Assembly (NCBI GenBank): GCA_030812955.1
Contig: JAUSTR010000001.1
Location: 744,001 to 808,000, forward strand
DNA: 64,000 nt
From: Bacillus alveayuensis
GTDB lineage: Bacteria; Bacillota; Bacilli; Bacillales; Aeribacillaceae
Direction of reading: 5' to 3'
Part shown: positions 46,317-55,866 of the stretch, in pieces
How positions within the stretch are numbered: the first letter of the stretch is position 1
Layout: each line of letters opens with the position of its first letter
Program-made: the position numbers and the translations under genes
Notes under the pieces: generated by a model
The model's input: the letters and a program-made list of their open reading frames with translations, nothing else
Databases searched by the model: none
Told to the model about the DNA's origin: nothing

Positions 46317-46859
46317 ATGACACAATTTCATGCAACGACAATTTTTGCTATTATGCATAAAGGAAAATGTGCCATGGCTGGCGATGGCCAAGTTACATTT
46401 GGAAATGCTGTTGTCATGAAACATACAGCTAGGAAAGTTCGTAAATTATTTAATGGAAAAGTTCTTGCCGGTTTTGCTGGTTCCGTCGCAGATGCTTTTA
46501 CATTGTTTGAAATGTTTGAAGGAAAGCTTGAAGAATTTAATGGTCATCTGCAGCGTGCAGCCGTTGAATTAGCAAAGGAGTGGCGCAGTGACAAAGTATT
46601 AAGAAGATTAGAAGCGATGCTCATTGTTATGAATGAGAAGCATTTGCTTTTAATTTCTGGTACGGGTGAGGTAATCGAACCTGATGATGGAATCTTAGCC
46701 ATCGGTTCAGGAGGAAATTACGCACTTGCTGCCGGTCGAGCGTTGAAACGGTTTGCTGGTGATCATATGTCGGCAAAAGAAATTGCTGAATCTTCTTTAA
46801 AAATTGCGGGTGAAATTTGTGTCTATACGAATGAAAATATAATCGTTGAAGAGCTTTAA
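46317..46859 (+). CDS. hslV: HslV (ClpQ/CodW), proteolytic subunit of the HslUV protease
   Basis: Threonine-protease-like subunit that forms two six-subunit rings capped by HslU. The 180-residue protein reads [17 protein letters not shown], then [20 protein letters not shown] and [14 protein letters not shown]. As in other Bacillus proteins, the TTIF segment that provides the nucleophile in most HslV proteins is preceded by a five-residue extension. B. subtilis CodW is known to act as an N-terminal serine protease; here the residue after Met is Thr. GGGAGG is six bases from ATG 46317; ATG 46314 is also possible. Confidence 0.95.
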   Translation: MTQFHATTIFAIMHKGKCAMAGDGQVTFGNAVVMKHTARKVRKLFNGKVLAGFAGSVADAFTLFEMFEGKLEEFNGHLQRAAVELAKEWRSDKVLRRLEAMLIVMNEKHLLLISGTGEVIEPDDGILAIGSGGNYALAAGRALKRFAGDHMSAKEIAESSLKIAGEICVYTNENIIVEEL

Positions 46860-46873
46860 GAAAGGGGGGCTTT

Positions 46874-48274
46874 ATGGTGAAAAACGAATTGACACCAAGA
46901 CAAATTGTAGAGCGCCTTGATCAATATATCGTCGGTCAAAAGGAAGCGAAAAAAGCTGTTGCTATCGCCTTGCGCAATCGATATCGGAGAGCTTTACTCA
47001 ATGAAAAAATACGAGAAGAAGTCGTTCCGAAAAATATTTTGATGATTGGCCCGACTGGTGTTGGAAAAACGGAAATTGCTAGACGTATTGCAAAGCTCGT
47101 TGGAGCACCTTTCGTAAAAGTGGAGGCGACAAAATTTACTGAAGTTGGGTACGTTGGTCGTGATGTAGAATCTATGGTTCGCGATTTAGTTGAAACTTCC
47201 GTTCGTCTTGTCAAACAAGAAAAAATGGAAGAAGTAAAGGTGCAAGCTGAAAAAAGTGCCAATAAACGGATTATTGAACTTCTAGTTTCAGGAAAGAAAA
47301 AGAACCAAGGGTATAAAAATCCTTTTGAAATGCTCTTTGGCGGAAGAGAGGAGCAGGAAGATCCTTCTACAACTCAGGAGGATATTAATATAGTAGAAAA
47401 GCGTCGAGAAATGGCTAGAAAGCTTGAGTTAGGGGAGCTTGAGGATTTGGAAATAACAGTAGAGGTCGAGGAACAGCAACCTTCTATGTTTGATTTATTT
47501 CAAGGTTCTGGCATGGAGCAAATTGGTGTCAATATGCAGGATGCACTTTCTAGTTTAATGCCAAAAAAGAAGAAGAAACGAAAGTTAAAAGTAAAAGAAG
47601 CACGCAAAGTGTTAACAAACGAAGAAGCGCAAAAATTGATCGATATCGATGAAGTCACGCAAATTGCTATTGAACGGGCAGAGCAATCAGGCATTATTTT
47701 TATTGATGAAATTGATAAAATCGCTAAATCAGGTTCAACAAGTTCTCAAGCAGATGTTTCACGTGAAGGTGTGCAAAGGGATATTTTGCCAATCGTGGAA
47801 GGTTCAACAGTTATCACGAAATATGGCTCTGTGAAAACAGATCACATTTTATTTATTGCAGCTGGCGCTTTTCATATGTGTAAGCCGTCTGATTTAATTC
47901 CTGAATTACAAGGACGGTTTCCAATTCGGGTTGAGCTGAAAAAACTTTCCGTTGATGACTTTGTTCGCATTTTAGTTGAACCGAATAATGCTTTATTAAA
48001 GCAATATATGGCATTATTAGAAACGGAAGGTATACAATTAGAATTTTCTGACGATGCTATACGTAAGATTGCTGAAATTGCTTTCGAAGTCAATCAAGAT
48101 ACGGATAACATTGGGGCTAGAAGACTGCACACTATCTTAGAAAAGTTGCTTGAAGATCTATTATTTGAAGCTCCGGATATAAATTTAGAAAAAATTGTGA
48201 TTACACCGCAATATGTGGAGGAAAAATTAAGCACCATTGCTAAAAACAAAGACTTAAATCAATTTATTCTATAA
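46874..48274 (+). CDS. hslU: HslU (ClpY/CodX), ATPase subunit of the HslUV protease
   Basis: AAA+ unfoldase that feeds substrates to HslV. The 466-residue protein has Walker [14 protein letters not shown] near residue 58, the pore-loop segment [17 protein letters not shown], a variable intermediate (I) domain (about residues 110–245, charged), Walker [12 protein letters not shown] and the sensor/C-terminal part ending KDLNQFIL, the tail that docks into HslV. AAAGGGGGG precedes the ATG; GTG one codon later is an alternative. It follows hslV by 14 bases. Confidence 0.96.
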   Translation: MVKNELTPRQIVERLDQYIVGQKEAKKAVAIALRNRYRRALLNEKIREEVVPKNILMIGPTGVGKTEIARRIAKLVGAPFVKVEATKFTEVGYVGRDVESMVRDLVETSVRLVKQEKMEEVKVQAEKSANKRIIELLVSGKKKNQGYKNPFEMLFGGREEQEDPSTTQEDINIVEKRREMARKLELGELEDLEITVEVEEQQPSMFDLFQGSGMEQIGVNMQDALSSLMPKKKKKRKLKVKEARKVLTNEEAQKLIDIDEVTQIAIERAEQSGIIFIDEIDKIAKSGSTSSQADVSREGVQRDILPIVEGSTVITKYGSVKTDHILFIAAGAFHMCKPSDLIPELQGRFPIRVELKKLSVDDFVRILVEPNNALLKQYMALLETEGIQLEFSDDAIRKIAEIAFEVNQDTDNIGARRLHTILEKLLEDLLFEAPDINLEKIVITPQYVEEKLSTIAKNKDLNQFIL

Positions 48275-48353
48275 TAGAAAGATATCTTGAATCGTTTCAT
48301 CAAATTAAAATTAAAATGATAATCATTACAATTTCATAATAGGAGGACTAACG

Positions 48354-49133
48354 ATGGCATTATTAGAAAAAACTCGGAAAATTAATGCAATGTTACAAAA
48401 AGCAGCGGGGAAACCAGTTAATTTTAGAGAAATGGCTGAAACTTTAAGTGAGGTAATTGAAGCAAATATTTTTGTTGTGAGCCGTCGTGGAAAACTACTT
48501 GGTTTTGGAATAAATAAACAAATCGAAAATGAACGCATGAAAAAAATGTTAGAAGATCGTCAATTTCCTGAAGAATATACGAAAAATTTATTTAACATTA
48601 CGGAAACATCTTCAAACCTTGATGTATATAGTGAATATACAGCGTTTCCGGTTGAAAACCGTGAATTATTTAAAAATGGCTACACAACGATTGTTCCAAT
48701 TAATGGTGGAGGAGAGCGTCTCGGCACGTTAATATTAGCTCGTCTAGCAAACAAGTTCGATGATGATGATTTAATTTTAGCAGAGTATGGGGCAACTGTT
48801 GTCGGTATGGAAATTTTACGTGAAAAAGCGGAAGAAATTGAAGAGGAAGCTCGCAGTAAAGCGGTTGTGCAAATGGCGATTAGTTCCTTGTCTTACAGTG
48901 AACTTGAAGCCATTGAACATATTTTTGAAGAATTAGACGGTCATGAAGGATTGCTCGTAGCTAGTAAAATTGCCGATCGTGTTGGAATCACAAGATCTGT
49001 AATTGTCAATGCACTTCGCAAACTAGAAAGTGCTGGTGTAATTGAATCACGTTCTTTAGGAATGAAAGGAACGTATATTAAAGTGTTAAATGATAAATTT
49101 TTAATCGAGCTTGAAAAATTAAAAAATCATTAA
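48354..49133 (+). CDS. codY: Global transcriptional regulator CodY
   Basis: GTP- and branched-chain-amino-acid-sensing regulator of nutrition and stationary-phase genes, including motility and competence. The 259-residue protein has an N-terminal GAF domain that binds isoleucine (to about residue 150) and a C-terminal winged helix with the recognition helix in [20 protein letters not shown]. Length and sequence match Bacillus CodY. AGGAGGAC precedes the ATG. A Fur-box-like palindrome lies just upstream. It is the last gene of the xerC operon; a long terminator follows. Confidence 0.97.
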   Translation: MALLEKTRKINAMLQKAAGKPVNFREMAETLSEVIEANIFVVSRRGKLLGFGINKQIENERMKKMLEDRQFPEEYTKNLFNITETSSNLDVYSEYTAFPVENRELFKNGYTTIVPINGGGERLGTLILARLANKFDDDDLILAEYGATVVGMEILREKAEEIEEEARSKAVVQMAISSLSYSELEAIEHIFEELDGHEGLLVASKIADRVGITRSVIVNALRKLESAGVIESRSLGMKGTYIKVLNDKFLIELEKLKNH

Positions 49134-49146
49134 AGCAAATATTAAA

Positions 49147-49200
49147 AGAGGTTGTCACATAAGGTCAAAATCACCTTATAAGACAGCCTCTTTTTCTTTT
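49147..49200 (+). terminator. Terminator after codY
   Basis: A 19-bp stem with a few G-U pairs, AGAGGTTGTCACATAAGGT (49147–49165) with ACCTTATAAGACAGCCTCT (49173–49191), then TTTTTCTTTT. Confidence 0.88.
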
Positions 49201-49206
49201 ATTAAA

Positions 49207-49333
49207 GGTTGTTTTCGTAAACATTGTTGCTTTTCGACTCACGCTACACGCCGCATGACATAAGCGAGTGTGTCGCTTGCCTTGACAGTCGAAAAGCTAT
49301 GGTTGTAAAGCAACAATCTTTTAGATAAGAGCC
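49207..49333 (+). repeat. Interspersed palindromic element, copy 4 (127 bp, inner hairpin missing)
   Basis: Starts GGTTGTTTTCGTAAACATTG, ends GATAAGAGCC. The stem GCTTTTCGACT (49229–49239) with GACAGTCGAAAAGC (49284–49297) is kept, but about 70 bases containing the inner GGACAAAT hairpin of copies 1 and 2 are gone; the segment CGCTACACGC…TGACATA…AGCG…CTTGCC remains. It lies between the codY terminator and the flagellar operon. Confidence 0.82.
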
Positions 49334-49450
49334 ATTCTAAAAAATTAAAAAAGTCAAGTCAAAGTTATAGGAAATAAGACCCATTAAAAAAATAAACCAA
49401 ATCTCCAACGAAAATTTCCTTCAGAATCGTAGACTTTCCATATGTTCTTT

Positions 49451-49478
49451 TTTACAATAAGAATAGAATTAACATAAT
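49451..49478 (+). promoter_or_regulatory. Candidate sigma-A promoter of the flagellar operon
   Basis: TTTACA (49451–49456), 16-base spacer, CATAAT (49473–49478), 49 bases before flgB. I looked for a sigma-D promoter (TAAA…GCCGATAA) between 49334 and 49526 and saw none. Confidence 0.45.
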
Positions 49479-49526
49479 TCGACATTAATACCATTCGTTC
49501 AACATAAATATTTTATGGGGGTAGCG

Positions 49527-49925
49527 ATGAAAATTTTTTCAAATACTTTTCGTTTGCTAGAACAAGGCATTGATTATTCATCTGCGAAACAAAAAGTAAT
49601 TGCACATAATATCGCAAATGTAGAAACACCTGGATATAAAGCGAAAAGCATCCAATTTAAAGATACGTTGAATCAAGAGCTTCATAAAATAGAAGCGTAC
49701 CGTACAGATCAACGGCATTTCGAGTTTTCGAATCAAATGAGAATGCCTTATAAAGTTGTAACGAATCAAAATATGTCTTATATGTCAAACGGGAATAGTG
49801 TCGATATTGATCAACAAATGGCAGAAATGGCTAAAAATCAAATTTATTATGATGCTTTAATCGAAAAGCTAAATGGCAAGTTTCAATCATTAAAAACCGT
49901 GATCAAAGGGGGGCGTACTTCTTGA
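49527..49925 (+). CDS. flgB: Flagellar basal-body proximal rod protein FlgB
   Basis: Forms part of the proximal rod. The 132-residue protein carries the rod/hook N-terminal signature AHNIANVETPGYKAK and a helical C-terminal segment (QQMAEMAKNQIYYDALIEKL). GGGGG at 49517–49521, five bases before 49527, sets the start; the in-frame ATG at 49515 lies before it. First gene of the large fla/che operon, as in B. subtilis directly behind codY; its stop overlaps flgC. Confidence 0.95.
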   Translation: MKIFSNTFRLLEQGIDYSSAKQKVIAHNIANVETPGYKAKSIQFKDTLNQELHKIEAYRTDQRHFEFSNQMRMPYKVVTNQNMSYMSNGNSVDIDQQMAEMAKNQIYYDALIEKLNGKFQSLKTVIKGGRTS

Positions 49926-50371
49926 AAATTTTCCACTCGCTTAATATTACTAGTTCGGCCCTATCAGCACAGCGCGTAAGAATGGATGTTGTTTCTTCGA
50001 ATATCGCAAATATGGATACAACGAGAGCGCATTTTGATGGCGAAACATGGACTCCATATAGAAGAAAAATGGTCGTTACCGAACCGAAATCATCTACTTT
50101 TTCTCGTTACTTAAATCAGGCAATAGAGTCATCAAAAATTGGGGATGGAGTCAAGGTGACAAAAATTATAGAGGATGATTCGCCTTTTAAATTAATTTAT
50201 GATCCAAACCACCCTGATGCCGACGAAAATGGCTATGTACAATATCCAAACGTTGATCCCTTAAAGGAAATGGTTGATTTAATGAGCTCAACAAGAGCCT
50301 ATGAGGCAAATGTTACGGTCTTTAATGCCTCAAAAGGGATGTTAATGAAAGCACTTGAGCTAGGAAAATAA
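49922..50371 (+). CDS. flgC: Flagellar basal-body rod protein FlgC
   Basis: Second proximal-rod subunit. The 149-residue protein has RVRMDVVSSNIANMDTTRA near the N terminus, YDPNHPDADENGYVQYPNV in the middle and the C-terminal helix VDLMSSTRAYEANVTVFNAS, all typical of FlgC. The start is TTG at 49922 inside the end of flgB (…TCTTGA), with GGGGGGCG-like purines upstream, so translation is coupled to flgB. Confidence 0.96.
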   Translation: MKIFHSLNITSSALSAQRVRMDVVSSNIANMDTTRAHFDGETWTPYRRKMVVTEPKSSTFSRYLNQAIESSKIGDGVKVTKIIEDDSPFKLIYDPNHPDADENGYVQYPNVDPLKEMVDLMSSTRAYEANVTVFNASKGMLMKALELGK

Positions 50372-50390
50372 AACGGAGGGATAAATATTG

Positions 50391-50690
50391 ATGATCAATC
50401 ATATATCAGCGATTCAACCAACGATACAGCCGAAAACCACAACAGAGCTGTCAAACGATAAGACAAAGGGAACGTCTTTTGCTGAGTTATTAAAACAGTC
50501 GCTAGAAACGGTTAATAATGCTCAAATTCAATCAGATCAAATGACTCAGGATTTCATTGTAGGAAAGCCTGTCGAATTGCATGATATGATGATCGCTGGA
50601 GAGAAAGCGAGCATATTATTACAAACGACCATTGAAGTAAGAAATAAAGTAGTCGAAGCTTATCAAGAAGTAATGAGGATGCAAGTGTAA
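50391..50690 (+). CDS. fliE: Flagellar hook–basal body protein FliE
   Basis: Connects the MS ring to the rod and is the first rod component exported. The 99-residue protein has a variable N terminus and the conserved C-terminal region SFAELLKQSLETVNNAQIQS, ELHDMMIAGEKASILLQTTI and VRNKVVEAYQEVMRMQV. ATG 50391 is used; TTG one codon earlier (50388) is nearer the ideal distance from GGAGGG and cannot be excluded. It lies between flgC and fliF as in B. subtilis. Confidence 0.95.
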   Translation: MINHISAIQPTIQPKTTTELSNDKTKGTSFAELLKQSLETVNNAQIQSDQMTQDFIVGKPVELHDMMIAGEKASILLQTTIEVRNKVVEAYQEVMRMQV

Positions 50691-50744
50691 GGCATTCAAA
50701 ATAAAATAAGATATTTGGAGTTGTCGTACCGGGGGATATAAAAC

Positions 50745-52346
50745 ATGAATGAAAAAATAAAAGAAATCGTGAGGAAATTGAAGTCCTTTTGGGAAACGAA
50801 AAAACGCTGGCAAAAATGGACGATTGCCGGATCTCTTCTTGCAGTGCTTCTAATATTCATTTTATCTTCGCTTTATTTTTCTAATCCGAAAATGGTTCCC
50901 TTATATACAAACCTGTCTTTAGAAGAAACTGGGCAAATTAAGGAGACGCTTGATGCAAGGGGAATTCAATCGGAAATTACCGACAATGGTCAAACAATTA
51001 AGGTACCTGAACAAGTAGCAGATTCTTTAAAAGTAGAGCTAGCTGCAGAAGGAATTCCGAATAGCGGGAATATCGATTACTCATTTTTTGGACAAAATAT
51101 TGGGTTTGGAATGACAGATAATGAGTTTAATGTTTTGAAATTAAAAGCAACACAAACCGAGCTTGCCAATTTAATTAAAGGAATTGACGGGATTCAAGAT
51201 GCGAAAGTGATGATTAATTTACCAAGCGAATCTGTTTTTGTAGGAGAAGCGACAGAAGAAGCTTCAGCATCTATCATTTTAAACATTAAATCAGGTTATC
51301 AGCTAGATCAAACGAAAATCAATGCCTTATATCATCTCGTTTCAAAAAGTATTCCAAATCTACCTACTAATAATATCGTCATTATGGACCAAAACTTTAA
51401 TTATTTTGACTTAAAAAATGAAGAAAATTCTTTACATACAAACTTCGCTTCACAGCTAGAAGTGAAATCACAGATCGAGCAACAAATTCAAAAAGATGTG
51501 CAAAAGCTATTAGGAACCATGATGGGACCAGATAAAGTCGTTGTCTCTGTTACTACAGATATAGACTTTACCCAAGAAAATCGGGAAGAAAATTTAGTTG
51601 CACCTGTAAATGAAGAGGATAATGAAGGGATTGCAATTAGTGTAGAGCGAATTACGGAAGCATATACAGGAGATGGTGCACAAGCAGGAGGAGTAACTGG
51701 AACAGGGGATACGGATACGGTTACGATTCAAGAAATAAATGGAGATGGAACTGGTGACTATGAACGGACGGAAGAACGGGTTAATAATGAAGTCAATCGC
51801 ATTCGAAAAGAAATTTCAGAAAGCCCGTATAAAATTCGTGACATTGGGATCCAAGTAATGGTCGAACCGCCAGATCCAGAAAATCCAAACTCCCTTCCAG
51901 AAGAACGAATTAATGATATAGAACAAATCTTATCAACGATTGTTCGCACGAGTATAGATAAGAATGCAAATGAACAACCACTAACAGAACAAGACATTCA
52001 AGATAAAATTGTCGTCTCTGTTCAACCATTTAATGGCAAGATTAGTTTTGAGGAAGAAAATCAAGCATCAAGTATTCCGTTGTGGGTATATCTTTTATTC
52101 GGAGCAGCAAGTTTAATCATCATCATTCTCCTCTTTATATTATGGAAAAGGAAAAGAGAAAAGGATGACCTTGAATTATTCGATGAGGAAGTCGAAGAAG
52201 AAACGGAACCAACTCCAGACATATGGAATGAAAAGCCAGAAATTCTTGACGAAAAAACAATGAAACGGAAGCAAATTGAAGAAATGGCCAAAGAAAAACC
52301 AGATGAATTTGCGAAGCTCTTACGTACTTGGCTATATGAAGATTAG
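50745..52346 (+). CDS. fliF: Flagellar MS-ring protein FliF
   Basis: Builds the membrane-supramembrane ring, the base on which rod, switch and export gate assemble. The 533-residue protein has a short cytoplasmic N terminus, a membrane helix at about 26–45, periplasmic-type ring-building motifs (VPLYTNLSLEETGQIKETLD; SASIILNIKSGYQL), a second membrane helix at about 446–466 and an acidic C-terminal tail (EEMAKEKPDEFAKLLRTWL-like) that binds FliG. CCGGGGGAT precedes the ATG. Length matches Bacillus FliF. Confidence 0.96.
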   Translation: MNEKIKEIVRKLKSFWETKKRWQKWTIAGSLLAVLLIFILSSLYFSNPKMVPLYTNLSLEETGQIKETLDARGIQSEITDNGQTIKVPEQVADSLKVELAAEGIPNSGNIDYSFFGQNIGFGMTDNEFNVLKLKATQTELANLIKGIDGIQDAKVMINLPSESVFVGEATEEASASIILNIKSGYQLDQTKINALYHLVSKSIPNLPTNNIVIMDQNFNYFDLKNEENSLHTNFASQLEVKSQIEQQIQKDVQKLLGTMMGPDKVVVSVTTDIDFTQENREENLVAPVNEEDNEGIAISVERITEAYTGDGAQAGGVTGTGDTDTVTIQEINGDGTGDYERTEERVNNEVNRIRKEISESPYKIRDIGIQVMVEPPDPENPNSLPEERINDIEQILSTIVRTSIDKNANEQPLTEQDIQDKIVVSVQPFNGKISFEEENQASSIPLWVYLLFGAASLIIIILLFILWKRKREKDDLELFDEEVEEETEPTPDIWNEKPEILDEKTMKRKQIEEMAKEKPDEFAKLLRTWLYED

Positions 52347-52358
52347 GAGGAGATATGT

Positions 52359-53360
52359 ATGAAAAAGTTAACAGGACGGCAAAAAGCTGCCATCTTACTC
52401 ATCTCCTTAGGACCAGATATTTCAGCGTCGATCTACAAACATTTAACAGAAGAAGAAATTGAAAAGTTAACTCTAGAAATCTCGAGTGTCCGAAAAATTG
52501 AGGCAGAAAAGAAAGAAGAGGTCATTGAAGAATTTCATGAAATCGCTCTTGCCCAAGACTACATTACACAAGGCGGCATCGGGTACGCCAAGCAGTTATT
52601 AGAAAAGGCGCTTGGTGAACAAAAGGCTGAACGAATTATTGAACGATTAACATCGTCGCTTCAAGTAAGACCTTTTGATTTTGCTAGAAAGGCTGATCCA
52701 ACCCAAATTCTAAACTTTATTCAAAATGAACATCCACAAACTATTGCGCTCGTTTTATCATACTTAGACTCAAGTCAAGCGGGTCAAATATTGTCTTCTT
52801 TACCTCATGACATGCAAGCGGATGTAGCCAAGCGTATTGCAGTAATGGACCGTACTTCACCTGAGGTCATTAGTGAAGTAGAACAAATACTAGAAAAGAA
52901 ACTATCTTCGACTGTAACGCAAGATTACAGTGAGACAGGTGGAATAGAAACGGTCGTTGAAGTTTTAAATAAGGTTGATCGTTCAACGGAAAAAACGATT
53001 CTGGAAGCACTAGAAGTTCAAGACCCAGAATTAGCAGAAGAAATTAAAAAGCGAATGTTTGTATTTGAAGATATCGTCACTCTTGATAATCGTTCTATCC
53101 AACGGGTTATTCGTAACGTTGAAAATGAAGATCTTCTATTAGCTTTAAAGGTAGCCTCTGAAGAAGTGAAAGAAGTTATTTTTAAAAATATGTCTACCCG
53201 TATGGCAGAAACATTTCGTGAAGAGATGGAATATATGGGGCCGGTTCGCTTGCGTGAAGTGGAAGAAGCCCAATCTAGAATTGTCTCTGTTATTCGAACA
53301 TTAGAAGATGCTGGAGAAATTATTATCGCACGAGGCGGAGGGGATGATTTAATTGTCTAA
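52359..53360 (+). CDS. fliG: Flagellar motor switch protein FliG
   Basis: Switch-complex protein that contacts the stator and generates torque. The 333-residue protein starts MKKLTGRQKAAILLISLGPD, has the middle-domain motif EHPQTIALVLSYL, and the C-terminal torque helix with alternating charges (VEEAQSRIVSVIRTLEDAGE) plus MFVFEDIVTLDNRSIQ. TAGGAGGAG precedes the ATG. Its end overlaps fliH by eight bases. Neighbouring FliF, FliM and FliY are its binding partners. Confidence 0.97.
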   Translation: MKKLTGRQKAAILLISLGPDISASIYKHLTEEEIEKLTLEISSVRKIEAEKKEEVIEEFHEIALAQDYITQGGIGYAKQLLEKALGEQKAERIIERLTSSLQVRPFDFARKADPTQILNFIQNEHPQTIALVLSYLDSSQAGQILSSLPHDMQADVAKRIAVMDRTSPEVISEVEQILEKKLSSTVTQDYSETGGIETVVEVLNKVDRSTEKTILEALEVQDPELAEEIKKRMFVFEDIVTLDNRSIQRVIRNVENEDLLLALKVASEEVKEVIFKNMSTRMAETFREEMEYMGPVRLREVEEAQSRIVSVIRTLEDAGEIIIARGGGDDLIV

Positions 53361-54096
53361 AGTGATCAAAAGTCGCTATTCCCCTTTTCAGTGTGAACCA
53401 TTAAGGCTAACGTTAAAAGAGATTAAAAGAGAAGAGGAAATGCAAGAACATAGTGAAAATCAAAGCAAGCAAATGGAATTAAATGCTTACGAACAAGCAG
53501 AACGAATCATTCAAGAGGCACAAATCAAAAAGGAACAAATCATACAAGAAATTGAAAAAGAAAAACAGCAATGGGAAAAAGAACGAGAAAGATTGAAAGA
53601 GAAAACGAAAAAAGCAGGGTATGAGGAAGGGTTTCAAGCTGGAAAAGAAGCTGGGCTAAAACAATACGAGGAAATGATTCATCATGCCAAGGAAGTCATT
53701 CATCTCGCAAAACTTGATTATCACAAAAAGCTTGAGTCATCAGCGGAGACAATTTTGCTAATCGCAATGAAAGCAGCAGAAAAAATTATTCAAACAAAGC
53801 TTGAGGAACAGCCTGAACGATTTTTAAATATAGTCCATAGCGTCATTGAAGAAGTAAAAGAGAATCCTGAAGTCAAAATATGCGTTCATCCAAAACATTA
53901 TGAACTCGTCGTCCAAAACAAGGAAGAGCTTCAAAGCTTGTTTACGATGGATGTAGAGCTTTACATAATACCTGAACACAAGCTAGAGACGTTTGCTGTA
54001 GAAGTAGAGTCTACAAGCGGCAAAATTGATGCTAGTGTTTCTACGCAAGTTGAACAATTGAAAATGCAGCTCCTCGATTTAATTAGAGAGGATTGA
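53353..54096 (+). CDS. fliH: Flagellar export apparatus protein FliH
   Basis: Negative regulator and dynamic stator of the export ATPase FliI. The 247-residue protein is highly charged with a long coiled coil (about residues 40–105; Gln/Glu/Lys heptads), a GYEEGFQAGKEAGLKQYEE segment with the GxxxG repeats known in FliH, and the C-terminal FliI-binding domain. The start is TTG at 53353 inside the end of fliG; no better start lies downstream before the conserved part. fliI starts four bases after its stop. Confidence 0.92.
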   Translation: MSKVIKSRYSPFQCEPLRLTLKEIKREEEMQEHSENQSKQMELNAYEQAERIIQEAQIKKEQIIQEIEKEKQQWEKERERLKEKTKKAGYEEGFQAGKEAGLKQYEEMIHHAKEVIHLAKLDYHKKLESSAETILLIAMKAAEKIIQTKLEEQPERFLNIVHSVIEEVKENPEVKICVHPKHYELVVQNKEELQSLFTMDVELYIIPEHKLETFAVEVESTSGKIDASVSTQVEQLKMQLLDLIRED

Positions 54097-54100
54097 TTAT

Positions 54101-55414
54101 ATGAATGTAGACGAAATAATACGCCATATTGAAACTATCGACTCCTTTAAACGCTATGGAAAAATAAAAAAAGTTGTCGGCTTAACAGTTGAATCGAAAG
54201 GGCCTGATTGTTCAATCGGTGATTTATGTTACATTCACCTACCTCATAACGAAAAAGTGGCAGCAGAAGTAGTCGGGTTTAAAGAAGAATATATTTTGTT
54301 GATGCCATTTACGAAAGTACAAAGAATATCACCAGGCAGTATTGTGGAGGCAACAGGAAAACCGTTAACGATCAAAGCTGGAAAAAGCTTAATAGGACAT
54401 GTCCTAGATGCATTAGGAAACCCTTTAGATGGCAGTCCTTTACCGAAAGGATTATCAAAAGTACTAAGTGAAAATGATCCGCCGAATCCGTTGACAAAAC
54501 CACCCATCAAAGAACCGATGGCTGTTGGAATTAGAGCGATTGATGGCCTTTTGACGATTGGAAAAGGTCAAAGGGTCGGTATATTTGCTGGAAGCGGTGT
54601 TGGAAAAAGTACATTACTTGGAATGATTGCGAAACATGCCGCCACTGATATAAACATTATTGCCCTTATAGGCGAACGTGGCAGAGAAGTTCGTGAATTT
54701 GTTGAACGCGACCTTGGTGAAGAAGGATTGAAAAAATCAATTGTCGTTGCGGCGACTTCTGATCAGTCCGCACTCATGCGGATTAAAGCTGCCTATACGG
54801 CTACTGCGATCGCCGAATACTTTCGCGATAAAGGGTTCAATGTCATGTTTATGATGGACTCTGTTACCCGTGTTGCGATGGCGCAAAGAGAAATTGGCTT
54901 AGCGATCGGTGAACCACCAACGACGAAAGGATATCCTCCATCTGTATTTGCTTTATTGCCGAAAATGCTTGAAAGGACTGGAACGAATGCAAATGGCTCC
55001 ATAACGGCCTTTTACACTGTGCTTGTCGATGGAGATGATTTTAATGAACCGATCGCTGATACAGTTCGCGGAATATTAGATGGTCATATCGTATTAGACC
55101 GAACACTTGCTAATAAAGGACAATATCCAGCTATAAATGTGATCAAAAGCGTCAGCCGACTAATGAACCAAATCGTGACGGAAAAACATCGAAAAATTGC
55201 TAATGAAGTTCGTGAAATATTGTCGACTTATATGGAAGCAGAAGATTTAATTAACATTGGTGCATATAAACGGGGTTCATCTCAAAAAATCGACTTGGCG
55301 ATTCGTTTATATCCGAAAATCCTATCCTATTTGCAGCAGGACATTGATGAGAAAGATTCTCTAGAGGAAAGCTTGCAAAAACTATTTCATTTAATCGAAA
55401 AAGGTGACGGCTAA
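54101..55414 (+). CDS. fliI: Flagellum-specific ATPase FliI
   Basis: Hexameric ATPase of the flagellar type III export system, related to the F1 beta subunit. The 437-residue protein has Walker A GIFAGSGVGKSTLLGMI (about residues 160–176), ALIGERGREVREFVE, Walker B MFMMDSVTRVAMAQREI and TRGYPP-like TTKGYPPSVFALLPKMLERTG split by the conserved proline loop. AGAGAGGATTG precedes the ATG. It shares one base with the next start (TAATG). Confidence 0.97.
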   Translation: MNVDEIIRHIETIDSFKRYGKIKKVVGLTVESKGPDCSIGDLCYIHLPHNEKVAAEVVGFKEEYILLMPFTKVQRISPGSIVEATGKPLTIKAGKSLIGHVLDALGNPLDGSPLPKGLSKVLSENDPPNPLTKPPIKEPMAVGIRAIDGLLTIGKGQRVGIFAGSGVGKSTLLGMIAKHAATDINIIALIGERGREVREFVERDLGEEGLKKSIVVAATSDQSALMRIKAAYTATAIAEYFRDKGFNVMFMMDSVTRVAMAQREIGLAIGEPPTTKGYPPSVFALLPKMLERTGTNANGSITAFYTVLVDGDDFNEPIADTVRGILDGHIVLDRTLANKGQYPAINVIKSVSRLMNQIVTEKHRKIANEVREILSTYMEAEDLINIGAYKRGSSQKIDLAIRLYPKILSYLQQDIDEKDSLEESLQKLFHLIEKGDG

Positions 55415-55857
55415 TGGTTTACAAGTTTCGTTTTCAAAAAATAATAGATTTCATCGAAAATGAAAAGCAAAAAACATTAGTTGAATATGAACAAGCTGTT
55501 CAAGAATTTGAAAGAGTGGCTACAAAGCTGTACGAATGCTTAAAGAAAAAAGAAGAACTGGAAGCAAAACGAGCTGAAATGCTTCATGATGGATTGTCAA
55601 TTCAAGAAATGAGACATCATCAGCAATTTGTCGCGAATTTGGATCAAATGATTAATCATTATCAAAAGTTAGTGATGCTTAAAAGGCATGAAATGAATGA
55701 AAAACAAGCTTTATTAACTGATCAAAATATCGAATTCAAAAAATATGAAAAAATGAAAGAAAAAGATTATCAAAATTTTCTTCTGAAAGAAAAAACAGAT
55801 GAAATGAAAGAGCTCGATCAAATATCACTTACTGGATATACTTATCGAAGAAATTAG
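55414..55857 (+). CDS. fliJ: Flagellar export chaperone FliJ
   Basis: Small coiled-coil protein that sits in the FliI ring and links it to the export gate. The 147-residue protein is almost entirely helical and charged, beginning VYKFRFQKIIDFIENEKQKT with the FRFQKxLD-type N terminus of the family. It is identified mainly by this pattern, length and position between fliI and the ylxF/motE gene. The start codon overlaps the fliI stop by one base. Confidence 0.9.
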   Translation: MVYKFRFQKIIDFIENEKQKTLVEYEQAVQEFERVATKLYECLKKKEELEAKRAEMLHDGLSIQEMRHHQQFVANLDQMINHYQKLVMLKRHEMNEKQALLTDQNIEFKKYEKMKEKDYQNFLLKEKTDEMKELDQISLTGYTYRRN

Positions 55858-55866
55858 GTGGGCATG

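Noticed and set aside
49334..49526. Sigma-D promoter for the flagellar operon
   Set aside because: No sequence close to TAAA-N15-GCCGATAA was found; only a sigma-A-like candidate is visible.
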